Notes: a model not told the origin generated them from the sequence alone. A stretch of 58,503 bases of DNA from Methylovulum psychrotolerans (GCF_002923755.1 NZ_PGFZ01000008.1:1-58503), one strand, 5' to 3'; positions 25,736 through 35,184 are shown, counted from the stretch's first letter. Translations and numbers: made by a program.

Positions 25736-26899
25736 ATGACCACGATCAACTATATCAACACCCCTGATAAACTTACCGCTGTGTGTGCGTTGATACGCGA
25801 CAGTGCTTGGCTGGCCTTGGACACCGAATTTTTGCGGGAAAAAACCTACTATCCGAAGTTCTGCCTGTTACAGATAGCTACCCCTGAGTGGGTGGCTTGC
25901 ATAGACCCTTTGGCCTTGCCGGATTTGGATGAATTGTTTACAGCACTTGAAAACCCTGCTATTGTCAAGGTATTTCATTCTTGCCGTCAGGATCTGGAAA
26001 TTTTTTACCAATTACGCGGCAAGTTGCCCGCGCCAATTTTTGACACCCAAGTCGCCGCGCCGTTACTGGGTTATCAGGATAATCCCGGTTATGCCATGCT
26101 GGTGTCCAGTTTGCTCAATATCAATCTTAGCAAAGCCCACACCCGCGCCGATTGGAGCAAGCGCCCGTTGACCGAAGCGCAAATCGAATACGCCGCCGAT
26201 GACGTGATTTATCTGTGCCAGATTTACCAGATCATGTTGCAAAAGTTGGCTGAACTGGGTCGTGCCGATTGGTTGAAACAGGATTTTGCCGAGTTGTCCA
26301 ATCCCGACGTTTATGCGGTTGACCCGGCCAAAGCGTGGCTAAAAATTAAGGGCAAAAACAAATTGTCTGGCCGCCAGCTTGCCATCATTCAGGCCATTAG
26401 TGAATGGCGCGAGAAAATGGCTCAGCAAGAAGACCGCCCGAAAAGCTGGCTATTGCGGGACGAGTTGCTGTTTGACATTGCCAAGTTGCAACCGGAAACC
26501 AGTGCCGATTTGGCGGCGGTACGCGGCATTAATGAAAATGTCGTGCGCCGCTATGGCAAAGAACTCTGCCAACTCATCAGTGCCGCCAAAAATCAGCCGC
26601 CGATACCCTTACACAATGACGGGCGGGCGGCGAAGAAAACCCAACAGCAAGAGGCGATCTTGGATATTCTTACCGCCTTAGTCAGAATCCGTGCCGAGGA
26701 AAACCTCCTCAACCCCAGCATCCTCGCCTCGCGCAAAGATTTGGAAGACTTGTTGCTGCTGGAGGACGATAACGACTGTCCGCTGTTGCACGGCTGGCGT
26801 TATGCGATGGCAGGCGAAGAATTGCTTGGCCTGTTAAAAGGTGAATTGCTGTTGGGGATACAAGCGGATAAGCTGGCGATTATCCAGGCACGGCCTTAA
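25736..26899 (+). CDS. rnd: Ribonuclease D
   Basis: 3'-5' exoribonuclease that trims tRNA precursors. The 387-residue protein has the DEDD motifs in order: LALDTEFLRE (Asp-x-Glu, residues 28-30), VFHSCRQDLEIF (Asp), and IEYAADDVIYLCQIY with the Tyr/Asp of the third exonuclease motif, followed by two HRDC-like domains (about 210-290 and 295-370). Length fits bacterial RNase D. The ATG at 25736 lacks a strong ribosome-binding site, perhaps because of the preceding terminator stem. Confidence 0.93.
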   Translation: MTTINYINTPDKLTAVCALIRDSAWLALDTEFLREKTYYPKFCLLQIATPEWVACIDPLALPDLDELFTALENPAIVKVFHSCRQDLEIFYQLRGKLPAPIFDTQVAAPLLGYQDNPGYAMLVSSLLNINLSKAHTRADWSKRPLTEAQIEYAADDVIYLCQIYQIMLQKLAELGRADWLKQDFAELSNPDVYAVDPAKAWLKIKGKNKLSGRQLAIIQAISEWREKMAQQEDRPKSWLLRDELLFDIAKLQPETSADLAAVRGINENVVRRYGKELCQLISAAKNQPPIPLHNDGRAAKKTQQQEAILDILTALVRIRAEENLLNPSILASRKDLEDLLLLEDDNDCPLLHGWRYAMAGEELLGLLKGELLLGIQADKLAIIQARP

Positions 26900-26958
26900 A
26901 AGTCAGCTAGCCCATGAATGCTACGGTGTGTTAGTTAAGGCTTAGGGTCAAAGGCTGC

Positions 26959-27402
26959 TCAAATAGTGAGCAGGCTGACCCTATAGGTAATGTCCGGTCT
27001 GCTGATAATGGGGGCATTTAACAATTCCAGCTCGATAAAATAAGCATTTTCCTGAAAATCAAAAGAAAAATTAAGTTCGACAAGCTGTTCCGCCCCGCGC
27101 CCGCCCGATTTGTTAGCGTCGTAGGCAAATACCGCAATAATGGTGATGATACCAGTCAGGTGGCTGACTTGTGCCAAGCGCGCGGCAATGGAAATATTGG
27201 CCTTTTGCCAACCGCAATGATCAAAACCGATAACCCATATATTCCAAAATGGGCTGCCCTCACCTTCGTTAGGGTTATCCACATTTAAGCGAACCATAGC
27301 GGATGACGCATTGCCTTGAAAGTCAGGGTTTTTTGCAAAACTGCCCAAAAAATAAAAATCGCTATAGGCAAGTTGAGTTGTTTTAGTGGCCGGAGCTTCC
27401 AT
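26959..27402 (-). CDS. Hypothetical protein, unknown family
   Basis: A 147-residue acidic protein with a mixture of short beta-strand-like stretches (NIWVIGFDHCGW, LTGIITIIAVFAYDA, VELNFSFDF, YFIELELLNAP) and no signal peptide or membrane span. The repeated alternating hydrophobic pattern suggests an all-beta fold. It converges with rnd and is isolated. I do not recognise the family and assign no function. Confidence 0.55.
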   Translation of the reverse strand: MEAPATKTTQLAYSDFYFLGSFAKNPDFQGNASSAMVRLNVDNPNEGEGSPFWNIWVIGFDHCGWQKANISIAARLAQVSHLTGIITIIAVFAYDANKSGGRGAEQLVELNFSFDFQENAYFIELELLNAPIISRPDITYRVSLLTI

Positions 27403-28082
27403 AGATATATCCTAAGAATCAATTTGTTAGCGTAATATTGGTCTGCTAAGTGATGATTGCTTTGATTCGGTTGTAAAATACCAGCGGTCAATGGTGCAAG
27501 CGATCTGATTATGCGAGGATTATAAGTAAGTGTGCATCTATTTTTAAATGATCAATGAGCGGTTACTTATGCGCCATGGCTCTGGTCGATTGCCAGTTTA
27601 ATCACATATAAATATTAGGGTTATGTTATATTCACCGCTTAACAGTGACTTATTTACCTTTACAAATTAGATAAAATATTAACAATTTGATTTTATTGAA
27701 AATATTTTAGTAGTGAGAGGAGTGGGCTTTGTTTGTTTTAAAACACGGTGGCCTTTATTTTTTTTCCGAATAAGATGGCAATTGTTAAGCGATAGGCGAT
27801 CAAGCTCAAACCTTGCCATGTTAAAATACTCCGATAAACGCCAAGGAACAGGCAGGGAAAAAGAGTAAAGGCTTAGCTGTCCTAGGCCTTTGCATTCCCT
27901 ATATACTTTAAACGGTCAAGTTTTCGGTTTTAGGATTAACCGGAAACTTGACTGTTCAGAGTATAAATTGGTTTGCCCTAAATGGGACGAAGCAAATAGC
28001 ACCGTACTGGCCGGTGGGTGTGTACCCGAACCTTAGCCAAAGCCGCCCCCATTGGCCATAAAAATAGCCCTTAAATACAACT
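27403..28082. other. AT-rich intergenic region upstream of ygfZ
   Basis: About 680 bases without a credible gene; a 161-codon minus-strand ORF at 27956-28441 is a shadow of ygfZ. The region holds AT-rich tracts near 27620-27740 and the short palindromic element at 27900-27965. Nothing else is recognised. Confidence 0.6.
27900..27965. repeat. Short palindromic element with TATA-type ends, copy 1
   Basis: About 66 bases bounded by TATATAC / GTATA and built of long inverted arms: GTCAAGTTTTCGGTT and AACCGGAAACTTGAC pair with one mismatch around a short loop. The ends match the element at 41221-41311 (TATAC, AAACGG, TCAAG or CCAAG, TTTTCGG). It looks like a minimal non-autonomous repeat. Confidence 0.6.
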
Positions 28083-29045
28083 ATGAACCCTATCTGGCAA
28101 AATTTCCTGCACTCTGCCCACGCCGAATTCACCGCTACCGACATTACTTTCCCTATCCGCTCCCAAGGCCGCCAATGCCTATACCCTTTGGCGCATTTTG
28201 GGATACTGACGGTAGGCGGCAAAGATGCGGCGACTTTATTGCAGGGGCAAATCACTTGCAATATTAACGACCTGAGCGAAACCCAGAGCAGCTTGGCGGC
28301 GATTTGTAACCCAAAAGGCCGTGCCATCGCCACGTTTTTAATTGTCCGGCAAGCCGAAGTATTCCATTTAATCGTCCCGCTGGCCTTACTGGACACCCTG
28401 AAAAAACGCTTAAGCCTGTTTGTGCTCCGCTCTTCGGTCACGTTTACTGATAATACCGACCATTATGCCTTGTTGGGGGCTGATACCGAAGAAGCTGCGC
28501 CTTGGTTGGCGACGCGCCAGGCAGATGAGGTCTGCCAGATCCAATTGGATAACCGCGTCCTTATCCTGGCCGCGCCCGAAGCCGCCATTGCCTGTTGGAC
28601 GGCCTATACCGGACAAGGCTATCAGGCCAGCCCTTCGGCACATTGGCGGCTACGCGACCTGTATTGCGGCCTTCCCTGGCTTAGCCCCGCCACCTCGGAA
28701 GCCTTTGTGCCGCAAATGTTCCATCTGGATAAGCTCGGCGGCATCAGTTTTAAAAAAGGCTGTTATACCGGCCAAGAGATTATTGCCCGCACCCATTACT
28801 TAGGCAAAAGTAAGCGCGGTATGCTGTTAGCCGAAAGCCACGGCAACTTGCCTGAGCCTAACAGTGCGGTACTCAATAGCGCAGGCGAGACGGTCGGGCA
28901 GGTGCTGGCGGCGCAAGCGGACGGGGCAGTTTGCAAGCTGTTGGTGGTAGTGCAATTGTCCGAAACGGGGGTGTATCCGTTAACCTTAGCGGATGGCCGT
29001 CTTATGGCGGTTATGCCGTCTGACGGTATGGCTTGGCGGGTGTAG
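28083..29045 (+). CDS. ygfZ: Folate-binding protein YgfZ
   Basis: Tetrahydrofolate-dependent protein that supports repair or assembly of certain Fe-S enzymes such as the tRNA thiomethylase MiaB. The 320-residue protein contains the YgfZ/GcvT fold and the diagnostic motif KGCYTGQEIIARTHYLG with the conserved Cys (about residue 226), and earlier LLQGQITCNIN and NPKGRAIATF. Length is close to E. coli YgfZ. It is transcribed alone; the restriction gene follows after about 80 bases. Confidence 0.93.
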   Translation: MNPIWQNFLHSAHAEFTATDITFPIRSQGRQCLYPLAHFGILTVGGKDAATLLQGQITCNINDLSETQSSLAAICNPKGRAIATFLIVRQAEVFHLIVPLALLDTLKKRLSLFVLRSSVTFTDNTDHYALLGADTEEAAPWLATRQADEVCQIQLDNRVLILAAPEAAIACWTAYTGQGYQASPSAHWRLRDLYCGLPWLSPATSEAFVPQMFHLDKLGGISFKKGCYTGQEIIARTHYLGKSKRGMLLAESHGNLPEPNSAVLNSAGETVGQVLAAQADGAVCKLLVVVQLSETGVYPLTLADGRLMAVMPSDGMAWRV

Positions 29046-29123
29046 TGTGGCGGTTAGGCGTAAAGTGCATTAAGCATTCCAGTATGAGAAGATACAACGC
29101 TTGACGAAGGATCTATTGACGTT

Positions 29124-29771
29124 ATGAAGTTACAACCGTTTGATCGCAGTAAACACCTCTATAGAAATGAAGCATTTGCAGAATTGGTCAAAGATGCAGT
29201 TAGATTTTTTAACGGAACGCCTGTCCATCCCATTCCCCCAGCCGAATCCTTCTTGGGAACCGGGGTATATGCCCTCTATTACACAGGAAAAAATCCGTTA
29301 TACACAAAATATGCAGAATTGAACCGTCTTGCCTATAGCTATCCTATATACGTCGGTAAGGCCGTACCTAAAGGCTGGAGACAAGCCCGTACTTCTGATA
29401 ATCTTTTAAACCAGTCCCGCGAACTTGCTGGCCGTCTTCGGGAACATGGTAGGAGCATCAGTGTGGGCGCGGAACTGGCACTTGAGGACTTTATGTGCCG
29501 TTTCGTCATTTTCGAAGCAGACGGCTCTGATATGATCGGCACAATCGAAGCGGCTTTAATCAGATTGAATACGCCGCTTTGGAATACGGTTGTTGATGGC
29601 TTTGGCAACCATGATCCCGGCAGTGGCCGATACGGGAAAGCAAAGTCAGATTGGGATGTTATTCACGAAGGGAGGGCTTGGGCGAATAAATGCAACGGCG
29701 TACCTACTGAGAAAAACGTCATTGTTGCCAATATCTTGCGTCATTTGCAAAATACTGGCTTCTCACTATGA
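29124..29771 (+). CDS. Eco29kI-like type II restriction endonuclease (GIY-YIG)
   Basis: A 215-residue protein whose sequence follows the Eco29kI/NgoMIII family of GIY-YIG nucleases. The GIY half appears as GTGVYALYYTG (about residues 46-56) and the YIG half as YPIYVGKA (about 74-81), followed by an Arg-rich helix (WRQARTSDNLL), a catalytic Glu in GTIEAALIR (about 143) and the Asn in TPLWNTVVDGFGNHDPG. Characterised members cut CCGCGG; that specificity is inferred here. Its stop overlaps the methyltransferase start by 4 bases. The codon use is more AT-rich than neighbouring housekeeping genes, as expected of an acquired system. Confidence 0.88.
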   Translation: MKLQPFDRSKHLYRNEAFAELVKDAVRFFNGTPVHPIPPAESFLGTGVYALYYTGKNPLYTKYAELNRLAYSYPIYVGKAVPKGWRQARTSDNLLNQSRELAGRLREHGRSISVGAELALEDFMCRFVIFEADGSDMIGTIEAALIRLNTPLWNTVVDGFGNHDPGSGRYGKAKSDWDVIHEGRAWANKCNGVPTEKNVIVANILRHLQNTGFSL

Positions 29772-30904
29772 AAACGCTGGAAATTTTTTCAGGTGCTGGT
29801 GGTTTAGCGAAAGGTTTAGAGTTATCGGGGTTTAAGCACGCCGCTTTTGTGGAGTTTAATAAGCACGCCTGTGATTCACTCGCTGAAAATTTTGATCCAG
29901 AAAGGGTTTTTTTTGGCGATATTAAAAATTTTGATTTGGACAGTCTTGAACAAATTGACGTGGTTGCTGGCGGGCCGCCTTGCCAACCCTTTTCGCTGGG
30001 CGGTAAACATCAAGCCAATCAAGATAGCCGGGATATGTTCCCCTACGCTATACGGGCTATTGAACGGCTCGCCCCTAAAGCCTTTGTCTTTGAAAATGTA
30101 AAGGGGTTGCTGCGGCAAAGTTTTGCCGATTATTTCGACTATATTATCTTAAGGTTAAGTTACCCCGATTTTGCTATGGCCGACAGCTCAAATTGGGAGC
30201 AGCATCTTCATGAACTGCGGCATATTAGTCAGTCTGCTTACACACAGAAAAAATACGCGGTTACGTTCAAATTAATGAATGCCGCCGATTATGGTGTGCC
30301 ACAAACCCGCGAGCGGGTGGTTATTGTCGGTATTCGGACTGACCTTGGCGTATCATGGACGTTTCCGCCAGCAACCCATTCAGAAGATAGGTTGCTTTGG
30401 GATATGTACATAACAGGGGCATACTGGGAACGCCATAATATCCCTACCGCATTGCGGCCTGTTTTAAAGGGGGCACTTAAAGACAAAATAACCCGGTTAT
30501 CGAATAGGTATGGCCTGTTTGAACCGGAATTGTTACCTTGGCAAACCATACGCGATGCCTTGTATGATGTGCCGGACCCGACATCAAATCACGGCATAAT
30601 TGACCATATTTTTCGTGCTGGCGCACGCACCTATTCAGGACATACAGGCAGCCATTTTGATTGGCCGTCAAAAACCATCAAAGCCGGAGGGCATGGTGTT
30701 CCGGGCGGAGAAAATATGATCCGCTTCAATGACGGTAGCGTCCGTTATTTCACCGCTTTTGAGGCGAAACGGATACAAACCTTCCCTGATGACTTTGTTA
30801 TTAAAGGCGCGTGGGGCGAGGCTATGCGCCAGATCGGCAATGCGGTGCCTGTGTTGTTGGCTGAAAAAATAGGTGCTGAATTGGCGAATAAAATAGTGCG
30901 GTAG
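29768..30904 (+). CDS. DNA (cytosine-5)-methyltransferase of the Eco29kI-like system
   Basis: A 378-residue C5 methyltransferase that should protect host DNA from the adjacent endonuclease. Motifs: I (LEIFSGAGGLAKG, SAM binding), IV (GGPPCQPFSLGG, catalytic Cys72), VI (FVFENVKGL, Glu109), VIII (PQTRERVVIVG) and X (RQIGNAVPVLLAEKIG). The variable region between VIII and X is the expected target-recognition domain. It overlaps the restriction gene (ATGA), so the endonuclease is translated first; no controller gene is seen, so timing must rely on other means. Confidence 0.92.
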   Translation: MKTLEIFSGAGGLAKGLELSGFKHAAFVEFNKHACDSLAENFDPERVFFGDIKNFDLDSLEQIDVVAGGPPCQPFSLGGKHQANQDSRDMFPYAIRAIERLAPKAFVFENVKGLLRQSFADYFDYIILRLSYPDFAMADSSNWEQHLHELRHISQSAYTQKKYAVTFKLMNAADYGVPQTRERVVIVGIRTDLGVSWTFPPATHSEDRLLWDMYITGAYWERHNIPTALRPVLKGALKDKITRLSNRYGLFEPELLPWQTIRDALYDVPDPTSNHGIIDHIFRAGARTYSGHTGSHFDWPSKTIKAGGHGVPGGENMIRFNDGSVRYFTAFEAKRIQTFPDDFVIKGAWGEAMRQIGNAVPVLLAEKIGAELANKIVR

Positions 30905-31059
30905 TTTTTGTCGTTAAGCTCCGGCCTAACAAGCCGCTTCGCTAAAGCTCACAAAGTACTGTTATTTACCGTCACGCCAAAACCTGAACACCAAACTTTC
31001 ATTAACCGTGGCATCGGTCGGCAACTGCCTGACCTGCCGCCTTATTTTTGCCTATTGCT

Positions 31060-32079
31060 ATGTCCCTATCTTTAGACCCTCAAGCCATTGCCCGTTTCCG
31101 CCGCTTAGGTACGTTGACTATCTTTGCGGTTTATCTGGTTATCCTCGTCGGCGGCATTGTCCGCGCATCGGGGGCGGGGATGGGTTGCCCGGATTGGCCG
31201 ACCTGTTTCGGGCAATGGGTGCCACCCACCGAAGAAGCGCAGTTGCCCGCCAACTACCACGAAATCTACGCCCAACGCGGCTATGAAAGCACCCAGTTCA
31301 ATCCGGTGAAAACCTGGACAGAATACACCAACCGCCTAGTCGGGGTGAGTATCGGCTTTTTGATTTTCCTGACCGCGTGGTCGTCGCGGATTTTTTTACG
31401 CACCGACAAAACTATTTTTTACTTGGCTTTAAGCAGCTTTTTTCTGGTGGGCTTTCAGGGCTGGCTAGGCTCCACAGTAGTGGCCAGTAACCTCAAGCCG
31501 ATTATGATTACCCTGCACATGTTGCTGGCCTTAGGCATTGTCGCGTTGCTCATTTACACCATTACCCGTTCGCAACGTGACGTAATCGGCCAGCTAGACG
31601 GCAGCAACGTATCCAGAGCCGTGCGGACTGTCCTAAAAGTGGCGATGGCGATGACGTTGGTGCAAGTGGCGATGGGTACGCAAGTGCGTGAGGCGGTGGA
31701 TTTTATCGCCCATGAACACAGCTATATCGAACGCCAATACTGGCGCGACGATTTCCCGATCATTTTTTATGTCCACCGCTCGTTTTCTTCGCTGATTTTG
31801 TTCACGAATTTATGGGTTGTTTGGCAATTGCGTAAAAACGTCGCCCCAGGCTCGCTGTTATTGCGCACGGGTTATGCGTTGGCCGGACTGATCGTCACCG
31901 CTATTTTGGCGGGGGTCTGCCTTGACCGCTTAGGGATGCCCGCCGTCGTCCAACCCATCCATTTGCTGATGGCGAATATGATCTTCGGCTGCCAGTTTTT
32001 CCTGTTTATGTGCTTAGGCTATGCGCAACGCCGAGTTGTGGGCGGGAATTTCACCCAAAAGGAAGAGAGCGCCTATTAA
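31060..32079 (+). CDS. ctaA: Heme A synthase (COX15/CtaA family)
   Basis: Membrane enzyme that oxidises the C8 methyl of heme O to give heme A for aa3-type cytochrome oxidase. The 339-residue protein has about eight membrane spans. The conserved SGAGMGCPDWPTCFGQWVPP with its Cys pair, the His in YTNRLVGV, HMLLALG, FYVHRSFSS and QPIHLLMAN supply the heme-ligand histidines in the family order. The ATG at 31060 is preferred to an upstream TTG at 31048. ctaB (heme O synthase) is not adjacent. Confidence 0.9.
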   Translation: MSLSLDPQAIARFRRLGTLTIFAVYLVILVGGIVRASGAGMGCPDWPTCFGQWVPPTEEAQLPANYHEIYAQRGYESTQFNPVKTWTEYTNRLVGVSIGFLIFLTAWSSRIFLRTDKTIFYLALSSFFLVGFQGWLGSTVVASNLKPIMITLHMLLALGIVALLIYTITRSQRDVIGQLDGSNVSRAVRTVLKVAMAMTLVQVAMGTQVREAVDFIAHEHSYIERQYWRDDFPIIFYVHRSFSSLILFTNLWVVWQLRKNVAPGSLLLRTGYALAGLIVTAILAGVCLDRLGMPAVVQPIHLLMANMIFGCQFFLFMCLGYAQRRVVGGNFTQKEESAY

Positions 32080-32176
32080 CCCGTATCTTGCTTCAGCAGC
32101 GTCGGAAAATTATTGGCAAGCCAGAGCCTAGCGCGCAGATAGCGGGGCTTTTGCTGGTGCTTATCGCTAGCTTAAC

Positions 32177-32908
32177 CTACTGATGCTCATGATGTTGGCC
32201 TGGATGATGCACAGAGGGCGAGGGCGCAGGCACTTGATGCTGCGGCATAGGCGCAGGTTCGGGGCGGAAGGCTGGCGCTTGATGCTGTGGCATGGGTGCA
32301 GGTTCGGGACGGAAGGCTGGCGCTTGATGCTGCGGCATAGGCGCAGGTTCGGGACGGAAGGCTGGTGCTTGATGCTGTGGCATGGGCGCAGGTTCGGGGC
32401 GGGGAATAGGGGCATTATGATGCGGTTGGGCATGGAAGGCCGGGGGCTCAGGGTGCATCGGTTCTGGGTGTTCCCCTCTGCCATCGCCGTGCGGCGAAGG
32501 CGGGTGCTGGGAATGCTGCCAACCGTTAGCGCCCGTACCTGAATGGCCATTATCATGCGGGCCGTCGTCCCGGTCAGCCCTTCCCTCGTGCCTGTGGTCG
32601 TGGTCGCGGCCTGCTTCGCCGCGCTGATAATTTTCCCATTGATAGCCGCGCCCATCACGGTCTACGCCATTTGGGTAGTAGTCTTGGCGATTATCCCTGT
32701 ATTCATAATAGTCATAGCCGTTATTCGGCACGCCATAAGCGGGTTGCTGATAAGTTCTCCCTGTTGTCCAATAAGTACCGCCTGATGGGTAGTATTGTCT
32801 TGAATAAGAATAGGAAGAATAGTTATTGTAACGGTAAGGGTCATTAACCGCACAAGCCGCCAAAAACCCTATCGCGGTTAAACACAACGTTTTGGCTAAA
32901 GCACCCAT
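32177..32908 (-). CDS. Pro/His-rich lipoprotein with 15-residue tandem repeats
   Basis: A 243-residue protein. The N-terminus has a signal peptide with a lipobox (GFLAACA), so it should be lipid-anchored in the envelope. A Tyr-rich segment (residues 22-90) is followed by a His/Asp/Gly-rich stretch and then four near-identical units of FRPEPAPMPQHQAPA at the C-terminal end. The many His residues could bind metal, but no family is known to me. It lies between ctaA and pqqE on the opposite strand from ctaA. Confidence 0.65.
   Translation of the reverse strand: MGALAKTLCLTAIGFLAACAVNDPYRYNNYSSYSYSRQYYPSGGTYWTTGRTYQQPAYGVPNNGYDYYEYRDNRQDYYPNGVDRDGRGYQWENYQRGEAGRDHDHRHEGRADRDDGPHDNGHSGTGANGWQHSQHPPSPHGDGRGEHPEPMHPEPPAFHAQPHHNAPIPRPEPAPMPQHQAPAFRPEPAPMPQHQAPAFRPEPAPMPQHQAPAFRPEPAPMPQHQVPAPSPSVHHPGQHHEHQ
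32226..32403. repeat. Four 45-base tandem repeats within the lipoprotein gene
   Basis: Near-identical 45-base units, each encoding 15 residues, run head to tail with only a few third-position differences (for example CTGCGG/CTGTGG and GGGGCGG/GGGACGG). The near identity indicates recent expansion or gene conversion. Confidence 0.85.
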
Positions 32909-33049
32909 ATCCCTTATCCGATGAAAGTTATTTTGTTTTTATAATAAGGCCCATAAGCTGAATATTCTATGAATACTCTGGCGAATGATAAAAGGGATGG
33001 GGTTGAAATAATTCCCTGCCACCCCTAAAGCAACCCATGCGGATAACCC

Positions 33050-34183
33050 TCAAACAAACAGCTTAGAATTCTTGCTGTTCCTAAACACCAAAGGCTTTTC
33101 CTCTGCCGCTACCGTCGCCGTTTGCGCGGCATCAATAGCCTCCTGTATCACGCCATGCTGGGGCGACTTACTGCATACCGGATCGGCGGCGTACATATCC
33201 CCCGTCAATAAATAGGCTTGGCAATGGCAACCGCCAAAGTCTTTGGCTTTTTCGTCGCAACTGCGGCACGGCTCCTGCATCCAGTCATCGCCCCGGAAAA
33301 AATTAAAGGCTTTGGATTCGTGCCAAATCTCTTGGACGCTGAAGTCGTTGACATTCGGGCAGTCCAGCCCCGGCAATTGCCGGGCGGAATGGCAGGGCAA
33401 AGCCACCCCGTCGGGGGCGATGGTCAAGAAAGTCGTGCCCCAGCCGTTCATACAGGCTTTGGGACGGTCTTCGTAAAAGTCCGGCACGACATAGTAGATT
33501 TTCATTGTCCCCGCGACGGTTTCCTTAAAAGCTTGGGCAATGGCTTCGGCCTGCTCAAATTGCGCTTTGGTCGGCAGCAACAAATCCCGGTTCAGATGCG
33601 CCCAGCCGTAATATTGGGTATTGGCCAGTTCCAGATAATCCGCGCCCAACTCTTTCGCCATTGCCAGAATCTCCGGCATTTGGTGGATGTTTTCCCTATG
33701 CAGCACCACGCACAGCACCATCGGGTAGCCATGCTTTTTCACCAGGCGGGCGACTTCTTGCTTGTGTGCAAACGAGGCCGTGCCTGCGATATGGTCGTTG
33801 AGCTCTTGGCTGCTGGCTTGGATGCTGACTTGGATATGGTCCAGCCCCGCCTCTTTCAGTTGGACGATTTTCTCTTCGGTCATGCCGTAACCTGAGGTGA
33901 TCAGGTTGGAATAATAGCCCAGCTCCCGCGCATGTTTGACCAAGTCGGGCAAGTCTTGGCGGGTCAGCGGTTCGCCGCCGGAAAAGCCCAACTGCACCGC
34001 ACCCATTTGCCGCGCTTGGCTTAACACCCGCTTCCAGTCGTCGGTGCTCAACTCGGTTTTATAGCTTGCATAATCCAAGGGATTAGAGCAATACGGGCAT
34101 TGCAAAGGGCAAGCGTAGGTCAGTTCCGCCAGTAACCAACGCGGCGGGGTGATTTTTACAGAATTATTGTTGTATCCAGCCAT
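33050..34183 (-). CDS. pqqE: PQQ biosynthesis radical SAM enzyme PqqE
   Basis: Links the Glu and Tyr side chains of the PqqA peptide, the first chemical step of pyrroloquinoline quinone synthesis. The 377-residue protein has the radical-SAM cluster motif CPLQCPYC (Cys25, Cys29, Cys32), the [11 protein letters not shown] motif and a C-terminal SPASM domain with Cys residues in [28 protein letters not shown] and DPVC. PQQ is the cofactor of methanol dehydrogenase, which fits a methanotroph. It overlaps pqqD by 20 bases. Confidence 0.95.
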   Translation of the reverse strand: MAGYNNNSVKITPPRWLLAELTYACPLQCPYCSNPLDYASYKTELSTDDWKRVLSQARQMGAVQLGFSGGEPLTRQDLPDLVKHARELGYYSNLITSGYGMTEEKIVQLKEAGLDHIQVSIQASSQELNDHIAGTASFAHKQEVARLVKKHGYPMVLCVVLHRENIHQMPEILAMAKELGADYLELANTQYYGWAHLNRDLLLPTKAQFEQAEAIAQAFKETVAGTMKIYYVVPDFYEDRPKACMNGWGTTFLTIAPDGVALPCHSARQLPGLDCPNVNDFSVQEIWHESKAFNFFRGDDWMQEPCRSCDEKAKDFGGCHCQAYLLTGDMYAADPVCSKSPQHGVIQEAIDAAQTATVAAEEKPLVFRNSKNSKLFV

Positions 34184-34433
34184 TGGTTAAGGCGACCTCC
34201 AAAAAAGCGTTAATATCGTGATGCAGGCCGGTGGTGGCAAATTTTTCTTCCAAGGCACTGACGACATCAGCCAGCGTCCGCACGCCATCGCAACATTTTA
34301 AAATTTCCGCCGAACTCTGGTTAAGCTCGACCATGCCTTCAGGATACAGGATGACAAATTTTTGCTGGGCTTCTTCCCATTGCAGACGATGGGTGCGGGA
34401 AAACGAGAGGGGCAGTTGCGGGTTTATAGTCAT
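34164..34433 (-). CDS. pqqD: PQQ biosynthesis peptide chaperone PqqD
   Basis: Binds the PqqA precursor and presents it to PqqE. The 89-residue protein has the PqqD fold features: [35 protein letters not shown] and a C-terminal helix with [11 protein letters not shown]. Length is normal. The start codon lies inside the 7-base target duplication of the repeat at 34436-34771, and there is no clear ribosome-binding site within the element next to it, so translation may be weak. pqqA, pqqB and pqqC are not upstream in this window. Confidence 0.92.
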   Translation of the reverse strand: MTINPQLPLSFSRTHRLQWEEAQQKFVILYPEGMVELNQSSAEILKCCDGVRTLADVVSALEEKFATTGLHHDINAFLEVALTNGWIQQ

Positions 34434-34435
34434 AA

Positions 34436-34771
34436 CTGATGTTACGCAGACATATTCTGCGATTTGAAAAACAAATAATGAGTCGCTGTCGCGACGGTTT
34501 TTTTAATCGGGTTCTCGCACCCGAAGGCGAGATACTTTCTTTTGCTCCGCCAAAAGAAAGTATCCAAAGAAAAGGCGGCCCGGTTGCCGCTCGATCCTGC
34601 GCTTCTCGGTTTTGTCGGGGGTCGGCAGAGAGGGCTCCTGCCCTCCTGCCGACGCGCGGCATCCCTGCCGCGCCCCTTTATGCCCTGCGGGTATTCGGGC
34701 TGATCCCGACAAAACCTGCGATGCTCGGCGCGGCAAACGGGGGGGTAAAGCATGTTACTGCGTAACGTCAG
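34436..34771. mobile_element. MITE-like element with terminal inverted repeats and target duplication, at the pqqD start
   Basis: A 336-base non-coding element. Left end CTGATGTTACGCAG and right end CTGCGTAACGTCAG are 14-base inverted repeats with one mismatch. GTCATAA is directly repeated outside the ends at 34429-34435 and 34772-34778, a 7-base target duplication. Short overlapping ORFs inside do not resemble a transposase. Right-end sequence recurs at 16619-16770. Confidence 0.8.
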
Positions 34772-34799
34772 GTCATAATCAGTTTGGTTGGGTTAATAG

Positions 34800-34813
34800 C
34801 CGTTTTAAAACGG
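34800..34813. other. Perfect 14-base palindrome
   Basis: CCGTTTTAAAACGG is fully self-complementary. It lies in the intergenic region 34779-35184, between the pqqD-side element and the IHF-like gene. Before the element inserted it would have been about 30 bases upstream of the pqqD start, so it may be an old operator or promoter part. Confidence 0.4.
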
Positions 34814-35065
34814 CCTGGCGCAGGGCGTAATTTTACGCAAAATCAGCGGTTTTTATAAGCAGTAGTTTTGGCTATGGGTAAAATGCGGGCGGAACGGGTG
34901 TCGGCCTGCGTGTTTTCTGCCTTCTCCTGAGCTTTTTAATCCCGCCTCCGCCCCGTGTTTTGCCAAACTGGTATCACAATTGCACTTATTGCCTGTTGAG
35001 AAAGAAAAAACCATTAAAAACAATAAGCTTGCCGTGTTTTATACAGAGCGGCGCAGAATCACTGT

Positions 35066-35096
35066 GGCATATCACCTAGTGACTGTGTGATATGCC
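35066..35096. promoter_or_regulatory. Inverted repeat upstream of the IHF/HU-type gene
   Basis: GGCATATCAC and GTGATATGCC form perfect 10-base arms separated by 11 bases, about 90 bases upstream of the ATG at 35185. It could be an operator or a leader stem-loop. Confidence 0.45.
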
Positions 35097-35184
35097 GCAG
35101 TTATTGGCCCAGATACGCGGTTACGTACGTCTGCTGACCCGTACCGGCCTCTACATGGCAAGCACTTTAACAGGAAAATTTGCG

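Noticed and set aside
27956-28441. 161-codon minus-strand ORF over ygfZ
   Set aside because: Shadow of ygfZ with no recognisable domain or ribosome-binding site.
32226-32403. Regular 45-base repeats as a possible CRISPR array
   Set aside because: Units are contiguous without spacers and encode an in-frame 15-residue peptide repeat.
34442-34830. Several overlapping ORFs of 72-108 codons in the element before pqqD
   Set aside because: They lie in overlapping frames on both strands of a repeat bounded by inverted ends, have Arg/Pro-rich repeat-type composition and no domain.
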